Source: Pezicula radicicola
Taxonomy: Eukaryota; Ascomycota; Leotiomycetes; Helotiales; Dermateaceae
Direction of reading: 5' to 3'
Assembly (NCBI GenBank): GCA_003008705.1
Contig: PDUO01000156.1
Location: 1 to 14,906 of the forward strand
Length of the DNA stretch: 14,906 nt
In this document: positions 1 to 9,600 of the stretch, piece by piece
Position numbering within the stretch: position 1 is the stretch's first letter
Layout of the letters: each line of letters starts with the position of its first letter
The notes under the pieces: generated by a model
The model's database searches: none
What the model was told of the DNA's origin: nothing
The model's input: only the letters and a program-made list of their open reading frames with translations
Position numbers and translations under genes: made by a program

Positions 1-1490
1 TTATATATTAATATAAATAACTTTAAAAAATAATAGTAGTCTTATAAGCTATTAAGAGTTACTAATTATATAAATAATTATACTCTTCTAGTAAAGTTCT
101 AAAATTTAATATCTAGTATAAATTTTCTTCTCTAGAAAAAGTAATTAATAAAGCTAGTTCTAAAAATAAGAATTAATATTATATTAAGTTTATCTCTTAG
201 ATAAAATAAATCTAAAGTTATAAGTAGTATTAATATAAGAATAATAGAGGAGAATATCTAGTTAATAATATAAGTAATATTTAAATTATTATTAATAAAA
301 ATATTACTTATACTAAGGTTTAGATAATAGAGAGGGAATCCTTTCTCTATATCTAAAGTCTAGTAAATTAAATAGATTAGGTTCTTTAGAAAACTTCTAG
401 TTATATAGTAGTCTAGTTTATTTCTACTATTATTAATCTTTAAGTCTATAGTAATAAAGTTATTTTATTAACTAATAGTAGTTTAATAGTTCTAATATAT
501 TTTAAATTCTCTAAGTTCTAATATTAGAGTAAAGAAGATATACTAGTATAGTAGAAGTTCTTTTATATAAAGAAGGAATACTAATAATAGTAACTTATAA
601 TAATTATAATTATATTAAAATAAACCTCTATTAATATTATTATCTAAGTAATCCTAGTTATACTAGAGTAATACTAGTAAGAGGTATTTTATAATATAAT
701 ATTCTTTATTATTCTCTAATAGAGATCCTAACTTATTAAATTATAGATTTAATAATTATATAGTTATAGTCTCTAATTAACTTATTATCTTCTTCTTATC
801 TATTTTACTAAGAGTAGGATATAGTTTATAAGACGTTATCCCCTCTAGAAGAGTATTCTAGGAAAAATTAATAAAAGAAAAACTAGGAGTTTTACTTATA
901 AGAATAAAAGGAAGATTAATAATATTAAAACTTATATAACTTTTAAATAATTAGTATAAATAATAGTTATAGTCTCTAATAATTATACCTATAATTAAAT
1001 ACTTCTAGGATAGAGATTAAATTATTCCCTTTAATATATTTTATAATTATAACCTTACTTTTAAATAACTTTAATATAGTCTCTAGAGTAATTTTATAAT
1101 ATTTATAAAGAGAATAAAAGATTTATTCTATACTATCTTTAAATAAAAGAATAATTATCTAATTTAAACTTTTACTTTTTAATTATATTAAGATATTATA
1201 AGAGTATAGGATACTTTAAAGTTATTTTATATATTAGAGAAAAGCTAATAGATTAAAGTTATTATAGAGAAATACTCTTATTTTTATTAATATTATACTT
1301 ACTAGAACTAATAATAATTAGATAAAGAATAATCTATTAAATAATAATAGTCTCTAGAGATATAAAGTATAGTCTTTTACTATAAATTAATTAAAAATAA
1401 GAGGGTATATAGGAGGTATTAATAAGTCTAAAGAGGTATATACTATAAAGGATTATAAACGTCTATAGTAGTTAAAATAAAACTACTTAG

Positions 1491-1526
1491 ACCTTAAAGG
1501 GTACCTTAAAAGATACCTTAAAGGGT
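1491..1526. repeat. 12-bp tandem repeat, three units
   Basis: Three adjacent 12-bp units begin at 1491, 1503 and 1515. The first and third are identical (accttaaagggt). The middle unit (accttaaaagat) differs at three positions, all G/A transitions. The unit is a multiple of three, so in one plus frame it gives a repeated four-residue pattern with a TAA in each copy, as a Pro-Gln-containing repeat would look after CAA-to-TAA change. That coding reading is inference; the repeat itself is directly visible. Confidence 0.7.
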
Positions 1527-3584
1527 TACTACTTTATAAATAGTAGATTTAAGTTAAATAATAAATAGAGGATTATTATACTTTTAATTAAAACTCTTCT
1601 AATACTAAAAATAATATTTTACTCTTACTACTTTTAAAGTATTTAAGTAGTAGAGCTCTAAGAATATAATATAACCTTATATTTTTAGAGAGTATATAAT
1701 TTATATAGAGTTATATATTATATTTTTTTAAGAGTATTAGTTTATATTCTAATTCTACTAGTAGAAAGAGTTTTATCTATTATAGATATTATAATCCTTT
1801 ATAATATATATTATTTAACTACTCTTTTAATAGAAGCTTATTATAGATTAATATTAAACTAGTAATAGAGTCTTTCTACTTATTTTTTTTTATATTAAAA
1901 ATTATTAATTTATTTAATTTTTAGTCTCTATAAACTTTATATAGATAAGGATCTAGATCTACTACTTATTATCCTAGTTATAGAAATAGAGTTAGATATT
2001 ATAAAAAGTTACCTATTAGAATTACTTATTAGAAAAGGTATTAGATAGATATATTACTTAATTTCTATTTAACTAGATATATATATTTATATCTACTATA
2101 GGTTTATTACTTATAAAGTATCTCCTTTATATACTTTCTATCTATATAGTAATTATCCCTTTTTATAAACTAAGACTAATCTAGGAAATTAGACTATTAT
2201 AAATATAGAATATATAATATAGTCTCCTTAGTAATTATATTAGACTTTATTATAAATTAAACTATAGAGATCTATATTTTAGAGGATTTATATAAGACTC
2301 TATACTTAAAAAGTAATATTCCTAGTTATATTACTACTTATTAATAATAGTAGAATACCTTAATATAGATCTCTATAACCCCTAACTCTTAATAACCTTT
2401 CTTAAATCCCTTATAGAGTAATAAAGAAAGAGTATTATCTAGCTAGAAACTTAGTATATTATCTATAGACTAGTAAGTTTAGATTTAGAATATAAAGGTA
2501 CTTATCTAATTATACTATTAGTTAATAATATTAAATAAAGGAGAGAAGAAGTTAGTAATAAGATAACTAGTATTACTTTATATATTATATACTTCTCTAT
2601 TAGTATTTAATAACTTACTAATAATTAGAGAGATTATTAATAAAACTACTAGATAGTTATTTAATATCTATACTAAATATATTTATAAATATAAGAATTA
2701 TAAGGAGTTATTAGTATTAAAATAAAGTAATTAAAGCTAATAGATATTATTAGATAGGACTTAATAAAGATACTATATAAATACTAATAGTAAATACTAG
2801 TATAATTCCTAGTAATAAAGTAGATAATAGAGTATATAGTCTTTTAATTCTTAAGAATAGAAGTACTTTAGAGTTATTAATAACCTAAATAGATATTTAT
2901 ATTATAATTACTAAATAGTTAGAGTAGGCTTATCTATAGTATTAATAATAATACTATATAAGAAAAAGAAGGATAATAATAAGAGTAATAAGGGGGTAAG
3001 AAGACTAAAGGGTATAAATAAGTATTATATAAGTATTATAAAAAATAAATCTTTTATTTATATTTTATATATAAGATTTTAAAATATAATACTACTTATA
3101 ATTAATAGAGTTTACTATAACTAGTATAACTAGTATTTAATAGTTATATCTTAAAATTATATTAAATATCTTAGCTTTAACTAGTTTAATTAAACTCTTT
3201 ATATAAAGTATATTAGTTTAGAATAGAGATATAATAATATTATATCTTTTACTATAGTATCTAGTATTATTAAACTATATTCTTAGTAAGTAGATTTATA
3301 AATAATATCTTAATCTATACTTTATATATCTAATATAATTATTATTATTATCTTTTAATTAATTATATTTAAGTTTATACTATTTAGTAATTATAATATA
3401 ATAATAAAATAATACTTATATTACTCTTCTAATAATATAAATAATAACTACTATTATAGATATCTTAATAATACCTATTATAAATATAATATAGATTTAT
3501 TTTAATTAAATAAATAACTAGAAGTATACTTATATACTATAATATTTAAATAATATCTCTTTTATTTTTAGTTCTTCTTTTATA

Positions 3585-3600
3585 TTTTTTTTTTTTTTTT
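3585..3600. repeat. poly-T tract (poly-A on minus strand)
   Basis: An uninterrupted run of 16 T is followed by T-rich sequence to about 3620. On the minus strand this is a poly-A run, which could mark the 3' end of a decayed non-LTR retroelement lying at higher coordinates. I could not recognise LINE endonuclease or reverse transcriptase motifs in the minus strand between 3640 and 5500. It may equally be simple-sequence DNA. Confidence 0.5.
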
Positions 3601-6078
3601 ATTATTTTTTATTATTTAATTAATAAAGAAGGAAAGAGGTAAATTTAAAAGTAATAGATTAATCTTTTATATTTAATTATAATAGTTCTAATCTTAAAAA
3701 ATAAATTATACTATTTTAATAACTAAGTAATAGATTAAATTAGTATTAGTAAATTAGATCTTAATAATTAGAATTAATCTTTAGAAAAATAAAATCTAGA
3801 AAAATAAAACTAGTAACTAGTAAAAAAGAAATAAAAATAAGAATCCTCTAATAAATAAATATATTATAAAAATAAATATAAATTAATATTATTAAACTCT
3901 AAAGGATTTATCTATTACTTAAGTATTTATATTAACTTATAATTATAATTAATAAATAGTACTTTTATATAATAGATAATCTTATTATATTAAGATAAAC
4001 TAAAGGTAAAGAATAAGATTTATATATAGAGCTATACTATAACTTAGAATTACTAAATAATTATATCTTTTATAAAAGTTAAGATAGTTCTTTAAGGTTA
4101 ACTACTAAGCTATAATTATTAATTATCTTCTTATCTTATCTTATTTATTATATAATACCTTTAATAGATTATTATTAATTAGAATAACTAGTATTAACTA
4201 TTATAAGATAGAATAAGTCTCTTAGTTATATATTAATTACTTTATATAATCTTAGTAGTTAATTATCTATAGTAAGTTATTCTAGTAACTCTCTTTATAA
4301 TATCTTACTATCTATACTTATCTCTTAGCTCCTTATCCTTTTCTTAATACTAATATAAAAAGTATTTCTTCCTAGTTCTAAGCTCTATTCTAGAAGACTT
4401 ATATACTTATATACCTAATATTTATCTTTTTTTAGAACTATATTAATAGTTCTCTAGACTTATACTAGTTATTTATTAATTCTAATATATATATATAAGA
4501 TATATAATAATATTTAATATATAACTATATAATTAATATTAGTAGTATTAAAGATTATAAGAAAAAAGGAATAACTAGTTATATAAGTATTAAAATAAAT
4601 AGTTCTTAGATTAGTATAATAACTATTAGTCTTAGAATAAAAGTAGAGCTAGAAATATTATTTAGATAGAAATAAGTTATATTAAAACTATATATTTACT
4701 AAATTATTCTAAGTTAGAACTAATACTATATATACTATTAGTATAAACCTAGTTTAAAAAAAATAATAAAACTATACTTTTTATTTAATCTATAAAACTA
4801 AAGTTAATTAAGATAATATAACTACTCTTACCCTTTATAATATTACTAGAACTAAAGTCTCTATAGTTAAAGTTTATAAAATAGAACTAATTAAGTATTT
4901 ATTTAATATTATTAGTTTATAAATAAAACTTAAATAGTTTAAATTTTAAGAACTTCTTTATTTAATAATTATAAATAACTTTATTATTCTAAATAGACTT
5001 TTAATTAAATTCTATAATAGGTAGTCTAAGTTTTATTAGTTTAATAAGTATATTAAACTTATATTAAATAAACTTAATAGATAGTTTATTTAAGTAAGTA
5101 AGTTTAAGAATAGAAAATTAATTATATTTAATAATTTAAATAAATATATAAGATTTATAATTAATTATTATTAAGTCTTTCTAGATTATAACTATTTTAG
5201 AACTTTAATATATTAAGGAAATATTAATATTCTTAAGGAAGGGAAATTTTATAAGATTAGAGTACTTAGATAAATCTAATTAAGTAATAAAAAATAACTA
5301 GTAATTATAATTAATAATATATTTATATAATCTATAGACTCTAGTATTTTAAGATAGTATTATAAGCTTAACCTTATAACTATAGAGGGTCTAAAGGGCC
5401 TATATATAATATAAGCTTATTAAGATTTATAGAGGGTATCTAAGTTAGAATCTTATCTACTAGTAATAAGTAATTTTCTATATATACTTTTCTAAGACTA
5501 TTTAGTTAATAGTTTAGTTAGTATACTAGGATACTCTATACCTTAGGATCTCTATACTTAAGTACGAGCTATAGTTAAAGAAAGGATATTTTATTATAAG
5601 TAGAATTTCTTAGCTAGAAATAAGGATAGGTAAGTACTAGACGAATTGATTTATATTTAGGGATACTAAGCGTCGACTATAGTATAGGTAGATCCGATCA
5701 ACTATTAGATATTATAGCTACTATAAATCGGCGGCCTTAAGAATATATAGATATTATCGTTATAGTATAATACTATATTATAACCGACTTTGTGCCGTCG
5801 CGGATAGAGGTATTATAATTACTGTACAGAGGTTTAGCCTTAAGAGAGGAGCCGAAGCTAGAAGGAAGGAAAAGAAGGATACTATACTATACTAGGTATC
5901 GAAGTTGGTATTTTTTTTATTAGAACTATTTCCAATATAGGTCTTAACTATAACTAATGAATAAAGGGTATAATTTTAATATTCATACTTTAGCTTCATT
6001 ATATACTTACGTCTTCAAGCTATACAATTTATCTTTATACCTAAGGCTCTAAATATAAAAACAGTATATATAGCTTAC

Positions 6079-7106
6079 CTAACTCTCTTATACGAAACTT
6101 TTCTCCCTTTTGATAGAAATTAAAAAAAAATAGATATAGTAGGCCTCGATTCCGGTATCCTCTTTATATACTCTTATGAAATCCTTTTCCGGTATTACAA
6201 GATCAACTCTTCACTTTCGATACTTCTATAGATAAACCATGTTCTCTTAGTAACATTGAAGTACTTCCTACTTATATTTTCGTACTAGTTTTTCATTTCC
6301 TGATATCTTATTAGAATACAACTAAATTCTCTATAACCCCGTTCCATTTAGCCCAGAGTACCTATAAAATATTCTACCTCTTTAAACCTTTCCCTTTCTA
6401 TTCAACTCCTCTCCTCGTGAATCACTAATAACCACTTATCCTAGTCTCGACTTTAAAGTATACAGTCCAGTAGCTACCTCCTCCAGTAACCATTTTCCGG
6501 TGATCTAGCCTAATTCAATACTATTATTCCATTTTTCAATTATCTCTCGTTCTATAGAATACATCTTGTCGTTGAACCACTAGTCAATACCATCCTTAGA
6601 TACAGTATTTAGAGGTATTGGGGGCTCCTGCTTCTATACCCATGGACCAGAGCCTTGATTGAAATATATCCAGGTATATTCGTAGATTCTCTTAGGTTAA
6701 TAGGAATATATCCAAGTTCTATCTATAGCTTACTTTTCGAGTATATATCCTTGTGTATATTTAGTCTATAGAAATTGAAGTACCCTTGTCATGATTAGGC
6801 TACTTTTCAGCTATTCTACCTCTACCCAAGCTCTTCGTTCTGGCGCTACCCCTCTACGACGTATTCTAGCCTTGTATCTATCTTCTATTTCCCTCGGATC
6901 TTTTCCATGATCTTTTCCTTAGTATTACTACCGCTATGTCTCTTGAGATGTATTTCCCAGTCAGGCTAGTTCCATTCATAGAAAGGTTCGATAATCTTAT
7001 ATATCTTAGACGTAATATCCGATACTTCAGTAAGCTCCGTTAGAGTATCGTAGATTCTTAGTAGATCAATTAAGGGTATTAGTATATCTAAATCCTTCTA
7101 GGACAT
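6079..7106 (-). pseudogene. broken gene of unknown function
   Basis: The reading starts at an ATG (7104-7106, A at -3) and runs leftwards. For about the first 80 codons the frame is protein-like, with only TAG interruptions at codons 3, 47 and 82, which could each derive from CAG or TGG. Visible stretches include DLDILIPLIDLLRIYDTLTE and, further on, EPFYEWN. Between roughly 6860 and 7000 the best reading moves to another frame, with stretches such as DRYKARIRRRGVAPERRAW and YEYTWIYFNQGSGPWV, and continues to about 6088 with mainly TAG/TAA breaks. The frame change means an indel, an intron or a wrong choice of frame on my part. The inferred product is rich in charged and aromatic residues, with no signal peptide or membrane segment that I can see. 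I recognise no family. TATA-like and AP-1-like sites lie upstream. It is non-functional as it stands. Confidence 0.4.
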
Positions 7107-7197
7107 TATTAAATATACTTTTATTTACGAAGGGAAGGAAACTTAAGTAAAGGTGTTTCCGCTGGTACCTCGTAGCCGAAGTAGTATTTCAATCTTC

Positions 7198-7211
7198 GCT
7201 GACTAATCAGC
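7198..7211. promoter_or_regulatory. short inverted repeat with AP-1-like core
   Basis: Arms GCTGA and TCAGC flank a four-base centre (ctaa). The plus strand contains TGACTAA, and the minus strand TTAGTCA, a sequence preferred by fungal Yap1/Gcn4-type bZIP factors. It sits about 95 bp upstream of the broken gene's ATG, between it and the TATA-like box. A heptamer like this can occur by chance, so regulation is inference. Confidence 0.25.
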
Positions 7212-7293
7212 TCTCAGGCCACAAGGCTGTCACAGGATGACTATAATAATAACTAAGACACGGCTAACCGCATCCTAGCGGTGAATAAGTGTA

Positions 7294-7305
7294 GCTTATA
7301 TAAAC
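7294..7305 (-). promoter_or_regulatory. TATA-like box upstream of the broken island gene
   Basis: On the minus strand this reads GTTTATATAAGC, a TATA-box-like core about 190 bp upstream of the ATG at 7104-7106. It lies in the least mutated part of the window (about 7140-7350), which is relatively rich in CG, CA and TG and has no coding appearance, as expected of a 5' flank. The assignment rests on the motif and its position only. Confidence 0.35.
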
Positions 7306-7375
7306 TTTAAGAGGGTATACAAAGAGGACACCGCAATCGAAGCCTACTGTATTTACTAGACTATATCTTCCTAAA

Positions 7376-7587
7376 TAAAAAAAATATACTAGTAACTAAT
7401 ATAACTATATAATAATAGTTTTTATAATTTTACTCTTATTTTATTTTATTTAATTATTATAATAACTATCTAATACTTTAGTTAATTAATAGAAAACCTT
7501 TAATAGTTTTCTAATAGTATTTCTTATTTTTAATTTCTTAGAAACTATTAGTTTAAGTTCTATTATCTTAGTATTATAAGATATCTT
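7376..7587. other. RIP-saturated spacer downstream of the ferric-reductase remnant
   Basis: CA and TG are absent again from about 7376. This 212-bp AT-rich stretch lies between the upstream flank of the island gene and the stop of the ferric-reductase-like remnant, so for that minus-strand gene it is 3' flank. I see no gene, terminator hairpin or repeat in it. Confidence 0.5.
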
Positions 7588-7746
7588 TTAGTTTTTCTTA
7601 ATATAATATTTTACTTTATAAAATTTAACTATACTCTTCTCTAATATTATATTTATAACTATACTTCTTAGATTTTTAGTAAAGTCTAAATTTCTATAAG
7701 TTAAATATATTAGTTTCTTAGATTATAAGAATAAATTTAAGATATA
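7588..7746 (-). pseudogene. ferric-reductase-like gene, C-terminal fragment
   Basis: This is the 3' end of the gene whose upstream part is at 14117-14906; the copia element separates the two. The minus strand reads TKNLRSIVINIILEKSIVKF and then a short Tyr/Lys-rich tail to a TAA at 7588-7590. This resembles the end of fungal FRE-type ferric reductases, where a helix with an R-x-I motif is followed by a strand reading V-x-F-x-E-V-E-Y. The Lys residues in this tail are what G-to-A change makes of Glu. The best frame here differs from the frame running up to the insertion at 14117, so a small indel is probable near the junction. The fragment alone would be too short to identify; the identification rests on its position and on the upstream part. 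Confidence 0.55.
7742..7746. repeat. target-site duplication, left copy
   Basis: The five bases atata directly abut the left LTR and match the five bases after the right LTR (14117-14121). Five bp is the usual duplication length for Ty1/copia integrases. The low complexity of the motif weakens it, but it falls exactly at the boundaries set independently by the LTR alignment. Confidence 0.65.
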
Positions 7747-7978
7747 TATTAAATTATAAATCTTTTAGATATTTATTATAAAAGTATATAGATTAAAGTA
7801 AAGGGTATTAAATTAGTTAAGTTAGATATAAAGGGGGTAACTATAGAATAATAATATATCTTATCTAGATAATTATTCCTCTAAACTAAAATTACCTCTA
7901 GTAAGTTATTTAATTATTTAAATAACTTTCTCTAGTTTAGATTAACTACTAGAGTATTAGAATAGTACTATTCTAATA
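7747..7978 (-). repeat. 3' LTR of the copia element
   Basis: This 232-bp repeat aligns without gaps to 13885-14116. By hand alignment I count 17 differences, all transitions (C/T or G/A). The ends read TATTAG...TTTAATA in element orientation, as expected of canonical TG...CA termini after RIP. The other copy is a little less converted in the AT direction at most of the differing sites in its right half but not throughout, so the two copies were mutated separately. Confidence 0.92.
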
Positions 7979-7981
7979 CTC
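7952..7981. repeat. 30-bp perfect palindrome at the LTR/purine-tract junction
   Basis: The sequence from gagtattag to ctaatactc is its own reverse complement, centred on AGTACT. The inner 24 bp (7955-7978) form the outer edge of the LTR and occur in both LTRs. The extra three bases on each side exist only in this copy, where the adjoining purine tract happens to extend the symmetry. It could fold into a hairpin at the terminus of the LTR. Confidence 0.85.
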
Positions 7982-7988
7982 CTACTCT
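7979..7988 (-). promoter_or_regulatory. polypurine tract (plus-strand DNA primer)
   Basis: The minus strand reads AGAGTAGGAG immediately before the 3' LTR. A purine-rich tract in this place primes second-strand DNA synthesis in LTR retrotransposons. The single T breaks the purine run, as some family members allow. Position is the main support. Confidence 0.7.
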
Positions 7989-8006
7989 AGTCTAATTCTC
8001 TAGTAT

Positions 8007-8057
8007 TCCTACTAGTCTATAACTCCTACTAGTTTATAACTCCTACTATCTCTAAAC
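8007..8057. repeat. 17-bp tandem repeat, three units
   Basis: Units start at 8007, 8024 and 8041 (tcctactagtctataac and variants). The first two differ by one transition and the third is more diverged. A partial related unit (tcctactctag) at 7980-7990 overlaps the polypurine tract. In element orientation the unit contains AGTAGGA, so this is a tandem expansion of a purine-tract-like sequence in the 3' untranslated part of the element. Confidence 0.75.
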
Positions 8058-8379
8058 TATTATTATTCCTAAGTTATTTTATCTTTAAGAATTATTCTAA
8101 TCTATTTTATAAAACTATTAAATAAAGTAATTAGAAGTAGTTTTAATAATCTATTTATTATTATCTCTTTTATAAATATATACTTAATATCTATCTTATT
8201 CTTCTCTTATAAGTCTTAAATATAGTAATATAAAATATTAATATATTTTAATTATTTTATAAGATATAAATTCTTAGTTAGAGTTATTATACCTTAATTA
8301 TCTCTCTATATATCTACTATCTAGTAGTTCTTAGTAATATATTTACTAAATCCTAGATTATAAAGAATCTATATTATTT

Positions 8380-8570
8380 ATTATTCTTATTTAACTATAT
8401 AACTTATTATAATATATTTAGTCTTAGTAGTTATAATTATAACTATAGTTTATTTCTTACTCCTTTAGAAGACTAGTCTATCTCTAATTATACTAACTAA
8501 AGTAGTAATAGATTTATAATCTATCTTATTACTAGTCTAGTCTATATCTAAATAAACTACTAGTTTATTA
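8380..8570 (-). pseudogene. RNase H domain remnant of copia pol
   Basis: RNase H degrades the RNA strand of the RNA/DNA hybrid during reverse transcription. The minus strand reads VVYLDID, a TAG, then TSNKIDYKSITTLVS, and later RSKK, a TAA, and ITTKTKYI. These align to the Copia RNase H signatures DADWA...D...RKSTTG, W-R-SKKQ and STTEAEYIA, with TAG at the Trp and TAA at the Gln. The catalytic Glu of the TEAEY motif reads Lys (TKTKY, near 8412-8432), and the first Asp of DAD is still Asp. Confidence 0.85.
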
Positions 8571-8889
8571 TCTAGTTTAAATAAAATTTAATAGTTAATT
8601 ATACTTTTTAAGTATCTTATTAAATATCTAAGTACTTAAGTATAGTATTTAACTAAGTCTTATATATACTAACTTAATCGTTCTAGAGTAAAGGTAATAT
8701 CTAGTCTAGTATAGACTATAGTATATATTAGGGATTTAATCCTTTTATAGTACTATATAGTATTAATTCTTTTATTATTAGTATTAACTAGTTAAAGACT
8801 TTTATATCTAACTATTAGAATACTAATCTCTCTACTTATAGTCTTTAGAAAACTAAATTTAGTAAGTACCTTATCTAGGTATTATTCTT

Positions 8890-9600
8890 AGTTAAGCTTA
8901 ATAGTTTTTTTACTCTTATTTTAAGTAATATAAATACTAAGGATCTTTTAAATCTCCTCTAGATCCTTAGCTTTAAAGTAGATATTAAGTCTAGTATAGA
9001 ATTAGTTAAGTTAAGTACTATTAGATACTACTATAGTAAGATTATTAATATAAACTAATAAATAGATTTATCTTTTAATATAAATAAATAAATAAGGATT
9101 AACTAAGCTCTAGTTAAATCTTATATCTAAGAGTTTATTCTATATTAATAAGTTCTAGTCTCTTATTAATTACTTTAAACTATATAAACTATAAAGTAAT
9201 TAAAGTATAATTCCTAGTTTAGTATTCTTAATACCTTAAAGAAATTTTAACTAAAGTTCTTTATATAACTTTAATTTAGTAAAAGTATTTTTAATATTAT
9301 ACTATTAATATTTAAGATCTTTATATACTATAGTAGTTATAAATACTTATAGTATAACTATTCTAACTATAGGGGTAAAGGTCTCTATATAGTTAATACT
9401 ATACTATTAAATAAATCCTTATATAATAAGATAGATCTTAAAATATTCTAGAGTTCTATTAGGATTAAATTTAAGTATAAATATCTACTTAGTACTAATA
9501 AGATTTATATCTTCTAGATAGATATCTTCTTTCTAGATATTATTAATAAGTAGTTATTTAATTTTAAACTTAATAGTTTCTTTCTATTATCTATTATAAT
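8890..9600 (-). pseudogene. reverse transcriptase domain remnant of copia pol
   Basis: This domain copied element RNA into DNA. In order on the minus strand are K-stop-IFILKFNPNRTLEYFK (about 9440-9490), YIETFTPIVRIVIL, NIKNTFTKLKLYKEL, LLYSLYSLK-stop-LIRD (9171-9200) and VYINNLTIVVSN (near 9041-9055). These match the Copia series K-W-x-F-K-K, ETFAPV, D-x-K-x-AF, RSLYGLKQ-x-x-R-x-W and VYVDD. The catalytic pair in YVDD now reads Asn-Asn and the Asp of the DxxxAF motif reads Asn, each explained by one G-to-A change per codon. The domain is catalytically dead. Confidence 0.9.

Larger units (their letters stand above)
1..5560. repeat. RIP-saturated AT-rich sequence, unidentified
   Basis: This stretch is very AT-rich and, read by eye, contains no CA or TG dinucleotide on either strand. 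CG is limited to rare cases such as those near 832 and 1460. ATG therefore never occurs, and every stop is TAA or TAG. This is the signature of fungal repeat-induced point mutation, which converts CpA to TpA on both strands of duplicated DNA. I translated parts of it (620-1560, 2250-3120 and 4700-5560 on plus; 4080-4480 on minus) and found protein-like stretches with TAA/TAG interruptions, but no domain I recognise. A purine-rich segment near 2958-3011 would encode a Lys-rich linker of the kind found in Gag proteins, but that alone is not diagnostic. I found no LTR pair, terminal inverted repeat or polymerase motif here. It is most likely a decayed transposable element or other duplicated DNA cut by the window edge. 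Confidence 0.75.
5560..7375. other. island of milder RIP in the AT-rich block
   Basis: CA, TG and CG dinucleotides return here after about 5.5 kb without CA or TG, and disappear again after about 7350. The first TG is at 5647-5648. CG-rich patches lie near 5640-5860 and 7150-7350 (for example the cggcggcc stretch near 5729). The sequence is still depleted in CA and TG compared with ordinary fungal DNA, and the broken gene inside it has TAG/TAA interruptions, so it has been mutated too, only less. The least altered part is about 7140-7350. Two explanations fit: single-copy DNA reached by RIP leaking from flanking repeats, or a repeat that went through fewer RIP cycles. The part at 5560-6078 has no gene I can support. 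Confidence 0.75.

Noticed and set aside
2250..3120. Possible Gag-like protein with a Lys-rich segment on the plus strand
   Set aside because: A purine-rich run near 2958-3011 gives Lys codons in one frame, but no CCHC knuckle, protease motif or LTR pair supports a retroelement here.
3585..3600. Poly-A tail of a minus-strand LINE
   Set aside because: No endonuclease or reverse transcriptase motif was found in the adjacent minus strand, so it is kept only as a homopolymer tract.
4700..5957. A long plus-strand reading frame, interrupted only by TAA/TAG, that seems to run from the saturated part into the island
   Set aside because: I counted about 35 stops in roughly 400 codons, about what such AT-rich sequence gives by chance. 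The absence of TGA is automatic where TG is absent. No domain was recognisable.
7198..7211. Terminal inverted repeat of a DNA transposon
   Set aside because: The two arms are only 5 bp and four bases apart, which makes a small hairpin or dyad site; no distant partner was found.
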